From EX4484-217-1 sp964496035 (lineage in GTDB: Archaea > Thermoproteota > Thermoprotei_A > EX4484-217-1), in contig CAZBXI010000023.1 in assembly GCA_964496035.1 (NCBI GenBank), positions 1-22,975 on the forward strand: a DNA stretch of 22,975 nucleotides. Reading direction: 5' to 3'. A model generated the notes under the pieces. That model had not been told where the DNA came from and ran no database searches. It saw only the letters and a program-made list of their open reading frames with translations. Shown piece by piece: positions 7,808-15,934 of the stretch. The first letter of the stretch is position 1; every line of letters starts with the position of its first letter. A program made the translations under genes and the position numbers.

Positions 7808-9129
7808 GCGGTGCGGTTAATAGTAGGATATTGAAAGTAGCTTTCTCCTCCCTTACGGTAGTTGTATTAACCTTAGTATCGTTAATCATGTATGTTAACA
7901 ATATTGAGCTCGATATTCATGGAATAGTGCTTCGTGTAGATTCTATGTCGCTACCCTTTATTTTAAACATAGGGATAGTTGGCATAGCAGCTATAATTTC
8001 ATCTTACGAGTATTTACGGCTATATGATGGTAAAAACATAAAACTTCCATACTACTTCTTCCTTTTACTGTTCGTGACATCCATGTTGATGATACCCATG
8101 CTTAGAAACTGGCTTGTTTTCATATTCTTCTGGGAAGTAATGACATTAATGTCGTACCTTCTAGTCATATACGATTACAAAGACGCTAAAATACTGAGTA
8201 TTGGTCGAAATTACTTCATATTAATGCATGTATTCAGTACAAGCTGCCTCCTATTACTATTCATGCTGGTTAACTACTTTTCTGGAACATATGATTTCAC
8301 ATATTATAGCGAGTTTTCCACAGTCCTTCTATGTCTTGGACTCATAGGGTTCGGTATTAAAGCTGGACTCTTTCCCTTGCACTTCTGGCTGCCTCAAGTG
8401 CACCCTGTTGCTCCGTCGCCTATCTCCGCTCTACTTTCTGGAAGCATGGTTAAACTAGGAATCTATGGTCTAGCTAGGCTGCTTGTTCTTTTGAAAGCAG
8501 AAATTCCTTCATGGTTCTTTTACGCGCTGACCTTAACGGCGTTGATTAACGTTATCATGGCTTTTATCATGTATCCTTTGCAGAAGGATATAAAGAGGCT
8601 ATTTGCGTGGTCAACCATAGATAATATAGGATGGATAATGCTTCTAGTAGCTATTTTAACGTTAAGAATTGAGCATGCAGAAACCATAATAGGGTTATAC
8701 GTTCTTAGCCATGGTCTTGCAAAAGCATCGGTGTTCATACTTTCCGGAGGTATGATCTATGTTTATGGAACTAGAAACCTAAACAAGGTAAAGGGCATGG
8801 TCCATAGTTGTAAATCTCTTGCTTTACTATTAGTAGCTGCAATACTTGCACTTGAAGGTGTTCCTCCATTTAGCTTGTTCTTATGTAAACACGATGTTGT
8901 TTTGAATTTATTGCATGTAAATATGCCGCTTGCCGTATTCATGCTTGTAAACTGGGTTTTAGTTTTCATAATATTTCTAGCTATAATTCATGAATACTTA
9001 TTTGCTGAAGGAAAGCCAGAAATACTTAGACCACTTCCGCGCACCATATCGTATACGGCATTGGCCTTGATAATAGCGTCTACTCTAGCATACCCGTTAC
9101 TCTTAATGCTAATAGGTGCTAAGCCATGA
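7804..9129 (+). CDS. antiporter-like membrane subunit B (complex I/Mrp/hydrogenase-4 family)
   Basis: Polytopic 441-residue member of the same NuoL/M/N superfamily. Key residues are Glu111 in FFWEVMTLMSY, Lys186 in IKAGLFPLHFWLP followed by the APSPISALLSG loop, Lys307 in HGLAKASVF, and Lys362 in LCKHDVV. The set is complete, so it should conduct H+ or Na+. The TTG start overlaps the previous stop (TTGA) and its own stop overlaps the next ATG (ATGA), implying translational coupling and probably equal amounts of the three proteins. It most resembles NuoM/NuoN- or HyfB-like subunits. It shares more motif wording with the third protein (FFWE-MTL-SYLL, KAG-FP-HFW) than with the first. Confidence 0.88.
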   Translation: MSGAVNSRILKVAFSSLTVVVLTLVSLIMYVNNIELDIHGIVLRVDSMSLPFILNIGIVGIAAIISSYEYLRLYDGKNIKLPYYFFLLLFVTSMLMIPMLRNWLVFIFFWEVMTLMSYLLVIYDYKDAKILSIGRNYFILMHVFSTSCLLLLFMLVNYFSGTYDFTYYSEFSTVLLCLGLIGFGIKAGLFPLHFWLPQVHPVAPSPISALLSGSMVKLGIYGLARLLVLLKAEIPSWFFYALTLTALINVIMAFIMYPLQKDIKRLFAWSTIDNIGWIMLLVAILTLRIEHAETIIGLYVLSHGLAKASVFILSGGMIYVYGTRNLNKVKGMVHSCKSLALLLVAAILALEGVPPFSLFLCKHDVVLNLLHVNMPLAVFMLVNWVLVFIIFLAIIHEYLFAEGKPEILRPLPRTISYTALALIIASTLAYPLLLMLIGAKP

Positions 9130-11387
9130 ATACCTCGTGGGTTCCTCTAGAAACATCTGTTCTACTTTACATTATCGCTGCTTTGTCCGGAATTATATTC
9201 CATAAGGAGTATAGGTTAGCTATTCGTACATCATGCGCTATATCTGCTATATCATCAGGGATTTTAGCATTCTCTAGTGCTTATATGCTTCTCATAGCAA
9301 AACATATAACACAAGCCACACTTATTTTCGGGGTACCCATGTTTTTTGACGGTTTAACACTGTTCATGCTTACTTTACTTGGATTACTAGGCGTCTCAAC
9401 AGCATTATACTCTATCTCATACATGGAGAGATATATTAGAATAGGCCATGGATGGCTTTACGGTATGTTATATAATATATTTCTACTTTCACTGCTCATG
9501 GTTACTATATTGAGAAACCTTGCTGCACTCATATTTTTCTGGGAAATTATGACCCTTTCATCTTACCTATTGATAATATGGGAGTATGATGTAAGCAGAG
9601 TTCGAAGAGCAGGATTCAGATATTTTACGTTAACACATTTACTTAGCACATTGCCTCTCACAGCTGCTATATTACTTATCCATATTGAATATGGAACAGT
9701 AGATGTAGCGTCTCTACAGTATAGGATAGAGTATAGTCTCCCATTGTATATGCTGCTAATTATCGGGTGCGGTAGTAAGGCAGGAATATTTCCTTTTCAC
9801 TTCTGGATGCCTGAAGCACAGCTTGTAGCTCCAAGCGGTATTTCAGCAATGATATCTAGCGGAATGAACAATGTAGCATTCTACACTTTAATTAGGCTTC
9901 TATACTTAAGCGGGCCACATGATCCCACTTTAGGCTACATACTCATGTTGTTCGGTATAGTAACCGTAGTTTCATGCTGCTTCTTAGCATTTGCCCAGCA
10001 TGAATATAAGAAGACTATAGCATATTACAGTATGAGCCATATGGGATTTGCTTGGCTTGCCGTAGGAGCTAGTTTAGTATTCTTAGCTGAAGGAGTAGAG
10101 TATGTAGTGTTAGCTTCCTTAGCCTTATCGGCTGGCTTATATCAGCTACTTAACAACGTGATATCTAAAGCATCACTGTTCATGAATGCTGGTTCAATAC
10201 TTTACGAAACGAGTAACCATAGCTTATTCTTGGTAAGAGGTGTTTCCAAAGTCTTACCCGTAACCTCAATATCAATACTAATAGCTTCATTCTCTATGAT
10301 AGGTCTCCCTCCGTTAAGCGGTTTTTTCTCTAAATGGCTAATATATCAAACTTTAATAGGTTCGAAGAACACGTACTTAATGATATGCGGTATAATTGCT
10401 TTAACTATAACAGTACTTTCTCTTTCAACATTGATAGAACTGTATTCTAAGACCATATACAGAGGGTTCAAGCTTAGAGAAATAGTGCTAGATTTTAAAG
10501 AACTACCCTTAACAATGCTTTTAGGTCAAGGAATCCCAACAGTCCTCTGCATAACATTAGGAGTTATTGTACCCCACGTAGTCACCGTGTTGGCAAGTAT
10601 TTCCTCAAACATATTGAACATAGAATACTTAACTGTGCTTAAGAGTATCGAGTTAAAATACTTTTTACCCATAATTACAGTACCCTATGTTCACGAATAC
10701 TACTCACTAACGTTTTCCCAAATATTATTCGCCATAACGACACTATCCATGTTTACCGCCATTTTTGCCCATACAAAAATAAGTAGAATAATTGTCCATG
10801 AAGTTATGCATGAATTTGAAATAATAAAACGTGAGGTTATGTTACTTCACATGATAGAGAAAAGGGTTTTCCATAGAATACTACTTTCAATAGATGACAT
10901 TTTCAACACTGTAGCATCATTTAACCTCGCACTAAGCACACGCTTCAATAACTTCATACAATACCCCATAGTAGCATTTACTTCATCTATAAAGCTACTT
11001 GTAGAATACTGTAATGTACTTCGTGAACGTATTAGTTGCCTTAGAGCTAAGATATTTAGTGTAGCTTTAAAGAATTTAAAAAGAGTGCACCTTGCTGCAA
11101 AACAGATGCTATCCGCAACTTCAAGAAAACACGCTTACCTGCATGGATTAGTAAGTAAGATAGATTACCAGAAAACCGTAGGCAAGTATTTGCTACTCAA
11201 AGAGTTAGAAGTGCGAGACACTGAAAGAGAAATATATTTCGATGAAATCCTGTGGAAACCCTTAGCCATTGTCCTAATAAAGTTAATGGGAAGGATAAGA
11301 GAAGAAATCATGGACCTAGAGTTTTCAGTATTTGCCATGATCTTATTTATCCTTACAGTTCTCTTAATCGTATTGCTAATCCTATAG
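9126..11387 (+). CDS. antiporter-like membrane subunit C with long helical C-terminal arm
   Basis: The 753-residue third member. The membrane part carries Glu140 in FFWEIMTLSSY, Lys218 in SKAGIFPFHFWMPEA with the APSGISAMISSG loop, Lys348 in ISKASLFMNAG, and Lys403 in FFSKWLI. It is closest in style to HyfB/NuoL. From about residue 550 the protein becomes a charged, helix-forming region of about 175 residues with no proline-rich breaks. It ends in one very hydrophobic final helix (about 730-752). This recalls the lateral helix and anchoring last helix of NuoL, but is longer. The arm could run along neighbouring antiporter subunits and tie the three together. The start overlaps the preceding stop as ATGA. 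No NuoB, C, D, H or I, hydrogenase or MrpE/F/G genes are in the window. Confidence 0.87.
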   Translation: MNTSWVPLETSVLLYIIAALSGIIFHKEYRLAIRTSCAISAISSGILAFSSAYMLLIAKHITQATLIFGVPMFFDGLTLFMLTLLGLLGVSTALYSISYMERYIRIGHGWLYGMLYNIFLLSLLMVTILRNLAALIFFWEIMTLSSYLLIIWEYDVSRVRRAGFRYFTLTHLLSTLPLTAAILLIHIEYGTVDVASLQYRIEYSLPLYMLLIIGCGSKAGIFPFHFWMPEAQLVAPSGISAMISSGMNNVAFYTLIRLLYLSGPHDPTLGYILMLFGIVTVVSCCFLAFAQHEYKKTIAYYSMSHMGFAWLAVGASLVFLAEGVEYVVLASLALSAGLYQLLNNVISKASLFMNAGSILYETSNHSLFLVRGVSKVLPVTSISILIASFSMIGLPPLSGFFSKWLIYQTLIGSKNTYLMICGIIALTITVLSLSTLIELYSKTIYRGFKLREIVLDFKELPLTMLLGQGIPTVLCITLGVIVPHVVTVLASISSNILNIEYLTVLKSIELKYFLPIITVPYVHEYYSLTFSQILFAITTLSMFTAIFAHTKISRIIVHEVMHEFEIIKREVMLLHMIEKRVFHRILLSIDDIFNTVASFNLALSTRFNNFIQYPIVAFTSSIKLLVEYCNVLRERISCLRAKIFSVALKNLKRVHLAAKQMLSATSRKHAYLHGLVSKIDYQKTVGKYLLLKELEVRDTEREIYFDEILWKPLAIVLIKLMGRIREEIMDLEFSVFAMILFILTVLLIVLLIL

Positions 11388-11432
11388 GATACTGTTTTCA
11401 CGAGGTTGAGTAAAAAACTGTTAAATTCTCCC

Positions 11433-11443
11433 GCTAAATATTA
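11433..11443 (+). promoter_or_regulatory. candidate TATA box for the zinc-ribbon miniprotein
   Basis: GCTAAATATTA lies about 45 bases before the ATG. Predicted transcription start is near 11463-11466, just before the GAGGTG ribosome binding site. The assignment rests on motif and spacing only. Confidence 0.3.
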
Positions 11444-11478
11444 ACTTCTGGTAACTTAGAAATAGGTGAGGTGTACTT

Positions 11479-11634
11479 ATGGGTAAATGCGCGCTATGCG
11501 GTAGGGAAGACGTTTCTCTACTTATGGCTTTACATAAGAAGTACGGTTACATAATGATATGTACCGAGTGTTGGAAAAAGAACTGGCATGACCTACTACC
11601 CTATGGTGGTGGAGAAAGAAGCTGTTGTGAATAG
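11479..11634 (+). CDS. 51-residue zinc-ribbon miniprotein
   Basis: A short gene with a strong ribosome binding site, GAGGTG (11468-11473), 5 bases before its ATG. The 51-residue protein has two CxxC pairs, CALC (Cys4, Cys7) and CTEC (Cys28, Cys31). Twenty residues separate them, a typical zinc-ribbon layout, and the tail is Gly-rich and ends in Cys-Cys-Glu. Archaeal miniproteins of this kind are often nucleic-acid or protein-binding, but no specific family was recognised. It stands alone between the antiporter operon and the phosphorylase gene, each with its own likely promoter. Confidence 0.75.
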   Translation: MGKCALCGREDVSLLMALHKKYGYIMICTECWKKNWHDLLPYGGGERSCCE

Positions 11635-11677
11635 TTCTAGCCAATATTTCTCCATTATGTTTCAAGTTTAAGTTTTT

Positions 11678-11686
11678 GTATTTAAA
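11678..11686 (+). promoter_or_regulatory. candidate TATA box for the nucleoside phosphorylase
   Basis: GTATTTAAA lies about 35 bases before the TTG start. The predicted transcription start is close to 11705-11710, so the transcript would have a very short leader. AGGGTG (11703-11708) is the matching ribosome binding site. Confidence 0.35.
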
Positions 11687-11716
11687 CGCACTAAATTATC
11701 CTAGGGTGTTCGGTTT

Positions 11717-12448
11717 TTGAGCGGCCCACCATACCATATTAAAGCCAGGCCCGAAGATATTGCTGCAAGAATAATTATTGCCGGAGATCCTGCACGTGTT
11801 GAGCAGGTTTCCGGTATGCTTAAGGATGCTAAGCTTGTAAACACTAATAGAGGTTTTATAACGTACACAGGCTACTATAGGGATGTTCCGATAACTATAG
11901 CAACACATGGTATTGGAGCTCCTTCAGCAGCTATTGTTTTTGAAGAACTTGTAATGCTTGGAGCCAAAGCAGTGGTAAGATTGGGAACGTGTGGAGGCCT
12001 AGTTGAGGAACTTAGGAAAGGAGATATAGTAGTAGCTACTGGGGCAGCATATCCTGTAGGCGGTGGAGCTGTTGGAATGTACGTTCCAGACTCATGCATG
12101 CCCACGGCACCTCATCCAGAAGTAACTACGGCATTAATAGATGCTGCTAGGGAGAATAACGTTAAGTTCCTTTTAGGCCCCGTTATTAGTAGTGATGCTT
12201 TCTATGCTGAGGACCCGGAATTTGTAAAGAAATGGTCTCATAGAGGAATAGTTGCTGTTGAAATGGAGTGTGCTATGTTGTTTGCTCTTGGGTGGATGAG
12301 AAAGGTTAAAACAGGAGCATTACTTGTTGTAAGTGATAGTCTTGTCCACGAAGAGGAGAAAGCGTTAGCAACGGCTGAGGAATTAAGGAATGTAATGAAT
12401 GTTGCAACCAAAGTTGTTTTGGATGCATTAGTGAAAGTTAAAGTGTAG
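11717..12448 (+). CDS. purine nucleoside / 5'-methylthioadenosine phosphorylase (PNP-UDP family)
   Basis: Phosphorolyses a nucleoside to base plus ribose-1-phosphate. This 243-residue protein resembles, by recall, the hexameric Sulfolobus MTA phosphorylase more than uridine phosphorylases: shared NRGFITYTG, ATHGIGAPS, SSDAFYAEDPEFVKKW and VAVEMECA segments. The phosphate-binding GDPAR is at 23-27, the ribose-binding Glu-Met-Glu at 182-184, and the catalytic aspartate in VVSDS is Asp207. TTG start with AGGGTG 8 bases upstream. An ATG start is not available nearby. Role: purine salvage or recycling of methylthioadenosine from polyamine synthesis. Whether it prefers MTA, adenosine, guanosine or inosine cannot be read from sequence. 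It converges on the next gene with a 5-base gap. Confidence 0.88.
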   Translation: MSGPPYHIKARPEDIAARIIIAGDPARVEQVSGMLKDAKLVNTNRGFITYTGYYRDVPITIATHGIGAPSAAIVFEELVMLGAKAVVRLGTCGGLVEELRKGDIVVATGAAYPVGGGAVGMYVPDSCMPTAPHPEVTTALIDAARENNVKFLLGPVISSDAFYAEDPEFVKKWSHRGIVAVEMECAMLFALGWMRKVKTGALLVVSDSLVHEEEKALATAEELRNVMNVATKVVLDALVKVKV

Positions 12449-12453
12449 CAAAT

Positions 12454-13815
12454 TCATCTGTACTCTATTTTTCCTTCCCAAACACCCCATTCTTTATTGT
12501 ATCCAAATATGCTTAAATCAATAGGTTCTATGTTAAGAAGTTTCGCCTTAAAACCTATTTCGGCTATAGAGCCGGTATTGTAGCTTAACCACATTGTATA
12601 CATTCCGTTCTTCTTGGCAACAAGGTAAACTAAAACCTTCTTCGACTCTCCGGGAATAATCACTGCTGGCGTTGTTGAAACAACCATACCGCTACTATTA
12701 ACAAGGTTTGCTCCAACCCAGAACTCTGACGGAACTTCCTCATTAGTCCTAGTATTTAGTTCCAAAGTTATCATGGCTGGAGCATTGTCTATAGATACAT
12801 TAAGAACTACGCCTTCAACATGGCTTGCAGTAGGCAGGTCCAAGGAGCTTCCTATTTTCAGAACTGGTGTTGATTGCGGAGAACCTAAGTTCTTGACTTC
12901 GCTTAAGGTTACTGAGTACTCCTTATCTTTACTCTCTATGACTATGAAAAGCCCATTTGTAGAAAAGACTTTCCTCATCCATCCTCCCTTAACCATTTTA
13001 CCGTTTACCGTATATCCTCCCCAAGTAACATAGTATGAAGGTATTATTACGCTATTTAGTTCGGCAACAACACCTGTAGGAGTCCATCGATTAAAGGAAA
13101 ACTCTGTAACTAAGCAGTCTGAAACAGGTTGAATAGCTATTATCTTTCCTCCTACGGGGCTCTTTTTTAGAAGTATAAGGTTATTCTCACTATTTCTTAT
13201 TTTAAACAATAGGAAACCGTAATTGCCCTTGATGAAGTACTCCTTATTATAGTCAAGTTCTATAGGCTCTTGCAGTATTATGGTTAATTCGCCTTGGACT
13301 TTAGCGTTGTGGATTTCAACGCTAATAATGTATTCTGCTTTGCAATCTCCAGTAATGTATACCCAGTTCTCATCTTCCACAGTGTATGGAAGTTTAATGA
13401 CCTCTAAGTTTACTTCATGAAACAACCCAGTATATCTTGTTTCAGAAGCTACCATTATTTTGAGCCCTATAGTTAATTTCGGATTTTCACCTGTTACTTC
13501 AACATCTTCTATGGTAAGGTAGTAATACGCCGTAGCTGATGTTATTTCGAGGATCTTTTCAAACCCCTTGTCCGAGGTAAAATTATACCTTATGATTTTA
13601 AGAGGGACCTTAACTTCTTTGCGTTGAAAATATTGAGTTGTCGGTGTTGGTGATGTTTCAGTTGGGGGAGACGGGGTCGGTATTGTAGGTGAAGTTTCGG
13701 TAAACTCTACGGTTTCAGACGCGGATGTAGCGTAGGGTCCTCTTTGCATAGAGTAAAGTATTCCTCCAAGAACTAGAACTAGAATAGTAATTGTTATGAT
13801 GACCTCTCTCTTCAT
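12454..13815 (-). CDS. membrane-anchored secreted protein with Ser/Thr/Pro stalk
   Basis: I recognise no catalytic family. The 453-residue protein begins with a short basic N-terminus and a single hydrophobic helix (about residues 5-21), an uncleaved anchor or signal peptide. It is followed by a stalk rich in Thr, Ser and Pro (about 30-60), typical of archaeal surface proteins and likely O-glycosylated. The rest is beta-rich, with N-glycosylation sequons such as Asn78-Phe-Thr and the NVS and NSS sites further on. The C-terminal third resembles an immunoglobulin-like/CARDB-type fold by composition only. Start ATG at 13815 has GAGGAGG about 8 bases upstream. It diverges from the DUF72 gene. It may be a surface or solute-binding protein, but no ABC genes are adjacent. 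Confidence 0.75.
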   Translation of the reverse strand: MKREVIITITILVLVLGGILYSMQRGPYATSASETVEFTETSPTIPTPSPPTETSPTPTTQYFQRKEVKVPLKIIRYNFTSDKGFEKILEITSATAYYYLTIEDVEVTGENPKLTIGLKIMVASETRYTGLFHEVNLEVIKLPYTVEDENWVYITGDCKAEYIISVEIHNAKVQGELTIILQEPIELDYNKEYFIKGNYGFLLFKIRNSENNLILLKKSPVGGKIIAIQPVSDCLVTEFSFNRWTPTGVVAELNSVIIPSYYVTWGGYTVNGKMVKGGWMRKVFSTNGLFIVIESKDKEYSVTLSEVKNLGSPQSTPVLKIGSSLDLPTASHVEGVVLNVSIDNAPAMITLELNTRTNEEVPSEFWVGANLVNSSGMVVSTTPAVIIPGESKKVLVYLVAKKNGMYTMWLSYNTGSIAEIGFKAKLLNIEPIDLSIFGYNKEWGVWEGKIEYR

Positions 13816-13860
13816 GGAGTATTCCTCCTCTTATACGGCGAAATTTTAACGTAGAGTTTT

Positions 13861-13870
13861 GAAATATATT
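13861..13870 (+). promoter_or_regulatory. candidate TATA box for the DUF72 gene
   Basis: GAAATATATT is centred about 28 bases before the ATG at 13894, so the transcript is probably leaderless. The gap of 78 bases is shared with the divergent secreted-protein gene. Confidence 0.4.
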
Positions 13871-13893
13871 TTTCTCATGAGGCTGTGTTTTAA

Positions 13894-14586
13894 ATGGAAA
13901 TATATGTTGGAACCTCGGGTTGGCTATACGATTGGAATATTGGAGGTAACCTAGAATGGTATGTTAAATTTTCAAGCTTAAATACTGTGGAACTTAATGC
14001 TTCTTTCTACCGCTTCCCCTTTAGAAACCAGGTTAGATCATGGGCTAGAAAAGGTAGTAAGCTTAAATGGGCTATTAAAGTTCATAGAAGTATAACACAC
14101 TATAGGAAGTTGAAGAACGCTTATAATATATGGATAAAATTCTACAATCTATTCTCGCCTATGGGTGAACTTATTGACTTCTACCTTTTCCAAATGCCTC
14201 CCTCATTTACTAAAACAACTGAAAACATTAGGAGAATCAAGGAGTTCGCTAATAGGCTAGGTTTAGGTTCGAAATTCGCTATGGAGTTTAGACATAAAAG
14301 CTGGTTTGATGAGGAGACCGTTAAGCTTTGTAAAAGTTTAGGTATAACCTTAGTATCTATAGATGCTCCAATAGCTACTTGGATTGTCTCCTCTAATAAT
14401 ATCGTTTACTTGAGAATGCATGGTAAAGAAGAATGGTATGCTTACGATTACAGCTATGGAGAATTGAAAAGCATAGCTGATGAAATATTGTCGCTAAATC
14501 CTTCCAAAGTATACGTTTTCTTCAACAATAACCACTGGATGCTTGAAAACGCAAGAGTAATGAAGAAAATACTTGAGCGAGCATAG
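13894..14586 (+). CDS. DUF72 / YecE-like TIM-barrel protein
   Basis: Member of the DUF72 family, whose biochemical role is unsettled. The family hallmarks are all visible: N-terminal YVGTSGWLYDW, VELNASFYRFP around residues 34-44, FAMEFRHKSWF, LRMHGKEEWYAYDYS, and near the C-terminus VYVFFNNNHW. The length of 230 residues is normal. Soluble, with no signal peptide. The gene sits between a divergent surface protein and the mre11 operon, 87 bases upstream of the latter, so a repair link is possible but not shown. The start is the first ATG, with no clear ribosome binding site and a TATA box suggesting leaderless expression. Confidence 0.88.
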   Translation: MEIYVGTSGWLYDWNIGGNLEWYVKFSSLNTVELNASFYRFPFRNQVRSWARKGSKLKWAIKVHRSITHYRKLKNAYNIWIKFYNLFSPMGELIDFYLFQMPPSFTKTTENIRRIKEFANRLGLGSKFAMEFRHKSWFDEETVKLCKSLGITLVSIDAPIATWIVSSNNIVYLRMHGKEEWYAYDYSYGELKSIADEILSLNPSKVYVFFNNNHWMLENARVMKKILERA

Positions 14587-14606
14587 GTTTCCCTTTAGAA
14601 ACTGCG

Positions 14607-14616
14607 TTTTTAAATA
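14607..14616 (+). promoter_or_regulatory. candidate TATA box for the mre11-nurA-herA-rad50 operon
   Basis: TTTTTAAATA lies after the DUF72 stop. Predicted transcription start is near 14637-14640, about 35 bases before the CTG start of mre11 and upstream of its GAGGTG ribosome binding site. The assignment rests on motif and spacing only. Confidence 0.4.
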
Positions 14617-14660
14617 CTTAGTTAAAAATAAAGGATTTAGAGGAAGGAAGTTAGCAAAAT

Positions 14661-14666
14661 GAGGTG
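14661..14666 (+). promoter_or_regulatory. ribosome binding site that supports a CTG start for mre11
   Basis: GAGGTG is complementary to the archaeal 16S 3' end (AUCACCUCC). It lies exactly 7 bases before CTG at 14674-14676, matching the spacing of several other genes here. An overlapping ATG (14659-14661) opens a four-codon frame whose TAG stop directly abuts the CTG. Confidence 0.6.
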
Positions 14667-14673
14667 TAGTTAG

Positions 14674-15927
14674 CTGTCCTTCATACATACAGCAGATATT
14701 CACATTGGCGCTTTCAGCCATACACCTTTAAGAAGAGCTCCGTTAGAAGCTTTTAAAACAATAGTAGATTTAGCTCTTAGCGAAGGAGAGAAGGTATTAG
14801 TCATTGCGGGAGACTTGTTTGAATCTCCCAGAGTAGGTCATGAGCTAACTATTGAGACCGTAAGAACGCTTAAGAGAGCTAAGAGGGAAGGTTTAGAGGT
14901 AATTGTTACACCAGGATCACACGACTTGACCGTTAAAGGCCATGGGACTTTAGCTTTACTTAGCGAAGTAGGATTAGTTAAGATAACGGAGTCCATTGAG
15001 TCGGAATTTAAGTTAAAACTTAAACCTACAATAGCATATAACCTCAGGTTTTATGGTATACCCGGATTTAAAGGTGGTAGGGAAGTAGAGTATTTAGAAT
15101 CTAGAAGGGTAGAATATGGGGATTTCAACAGCAGCTACGATAATGTTCTTATAGCTCATGTAGGTCTAGATCTCGGAGCTTTAGATCTTTCAAAAATAAG
15201 CCCAAAATACTCCGTAATTAAACTATCTAGAGAAGCTCAAAAATCCATACATAAGCATTTCAGATATATAGCTCTAGGCCACATACATTTCCCTGTTCCC
15301 TACAATGAATCTTTCGAAGCTAACATAGCATATCCAGGCGCACCAATAGGTAGAGATGCTAGTGATATTTTTGAAACCTATAAGCTACGTGAAACGTTCA
15401 ATACTGATAGAAGAGTTTTACATGTAAAGTTAGACGGAAGAATACCTAAAGTAAAAGCTTTGAAAAATAGCTTCAACTTAGGAGTAGATGTAGTAGAAAT
15501 AAATTCCCCATCAGAGGCTATAGCGACGGTAAAATCTAGGCTTAAAGACATACCAGAGAAATTTAAATGTCTAATAGTATTTACCGGGAAAGTAGACTTT
15601 GAAAAATATAGTAGAATAAGGAAGTATGTTGAAGAAGAGGCTAAAAAGTATGGAGCATGGACCCATATAATTCATAGTGAAGTAAGTGACGAATATGTTC
15701 AGCTTCTTGAAGAATTTAAAGCAGACTTAACGAACATTGAGGCAATAGAGTTAGAAGCTATAAGAAACCTTATCAGAAAGTACGGTATTAAAATCCAACC
15801 TCAAAAAATTCTCGAGCTAATTAACGTACTAGGTAGAGAGTATCCTGAAGGGGTTAAGAAAACAGTTTTTGATGAAGAAGTAATTGAGGAAGTAATGAAA
15901 ATTTTAGAAGAAATTATTGGAAGGTGA
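14674..15927 (+). CDS. mre11: Mre11 nuclease, apparent CTG start
   Basis: Manganese-dependent double-strand-break nuclease, partner of Rad50. From the CTG at 14674 the protein (417 residues) begins with the family's motif I, SFIHTADIHIG (Asp8, His10). Motif II is GDLF (Asp47), motif III reads GSHD (81-84) where many Mre11 proteins have GNHD, then AHVG (His162) and GHIH (His203, His205). An in-frame TAG stands directly before the CTG, so no earlier start is possible. The first standard start codon in frame is at 14815, after motifs I and II have been passed. The family motif therefore shows that translation must begin at or very near CTG, or that the base is an error for TTG or GTG. It is first in the operon with nurA, herA and rad50, and its stop overlaps the nurA ribosome binding site. 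Confidence 0.92.
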   Translation: MSFIHTADIHIGAFSHTPLRRAPLEAFKTIVDLALSEGEKVLVIAGDLFESPRVGHELTIETVRTLKRAKREGLEVIVTPGSHDLTVKGHGTLALLSEVGLVKITESIESEFKLKLKPTIAYNLRFYGIPGFKGGREVEYLESRRVEYGDFNSSYDNVLIAHVGLDLGALDLSKISPKYSVIKLSREAQKSIHKHFRYIALGHIHFPVPYNESFEANIAYPGAPIGRDASDIFETYKLRETFNTDRRVLHVKLDGRIPKVKALKNSFNLGVDVVEINSPSEAIATVKSRLKDIPEKFKCLIVFTGKVDFEKYSRIRKYVEEEAKKYGAWTHIIHSEVSDEYVQLLEEFKADLTNIEAIELEAIRNLIRKYGIKIQPQKILELINVLGREYPEGVKKTVFDEEVIEEVMKILEEIIGR

Positions 15928-15934
15928 AAGGGTG

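Noticed and set aside
6326..11387. A complete membrane-bound hydrogenase, Mrp or DabAB operon
   Set aside because: No hydrogenase subunit, NuoB/C/D/H/I, MrpE/F/G or DabA-like gene is present in the window.
14815..14817. Start of mre11 at 14815
   Set aside because: It would remove the motif I and motif II metal ligands, including Asp8, His10 and Asp47, which the family needs.
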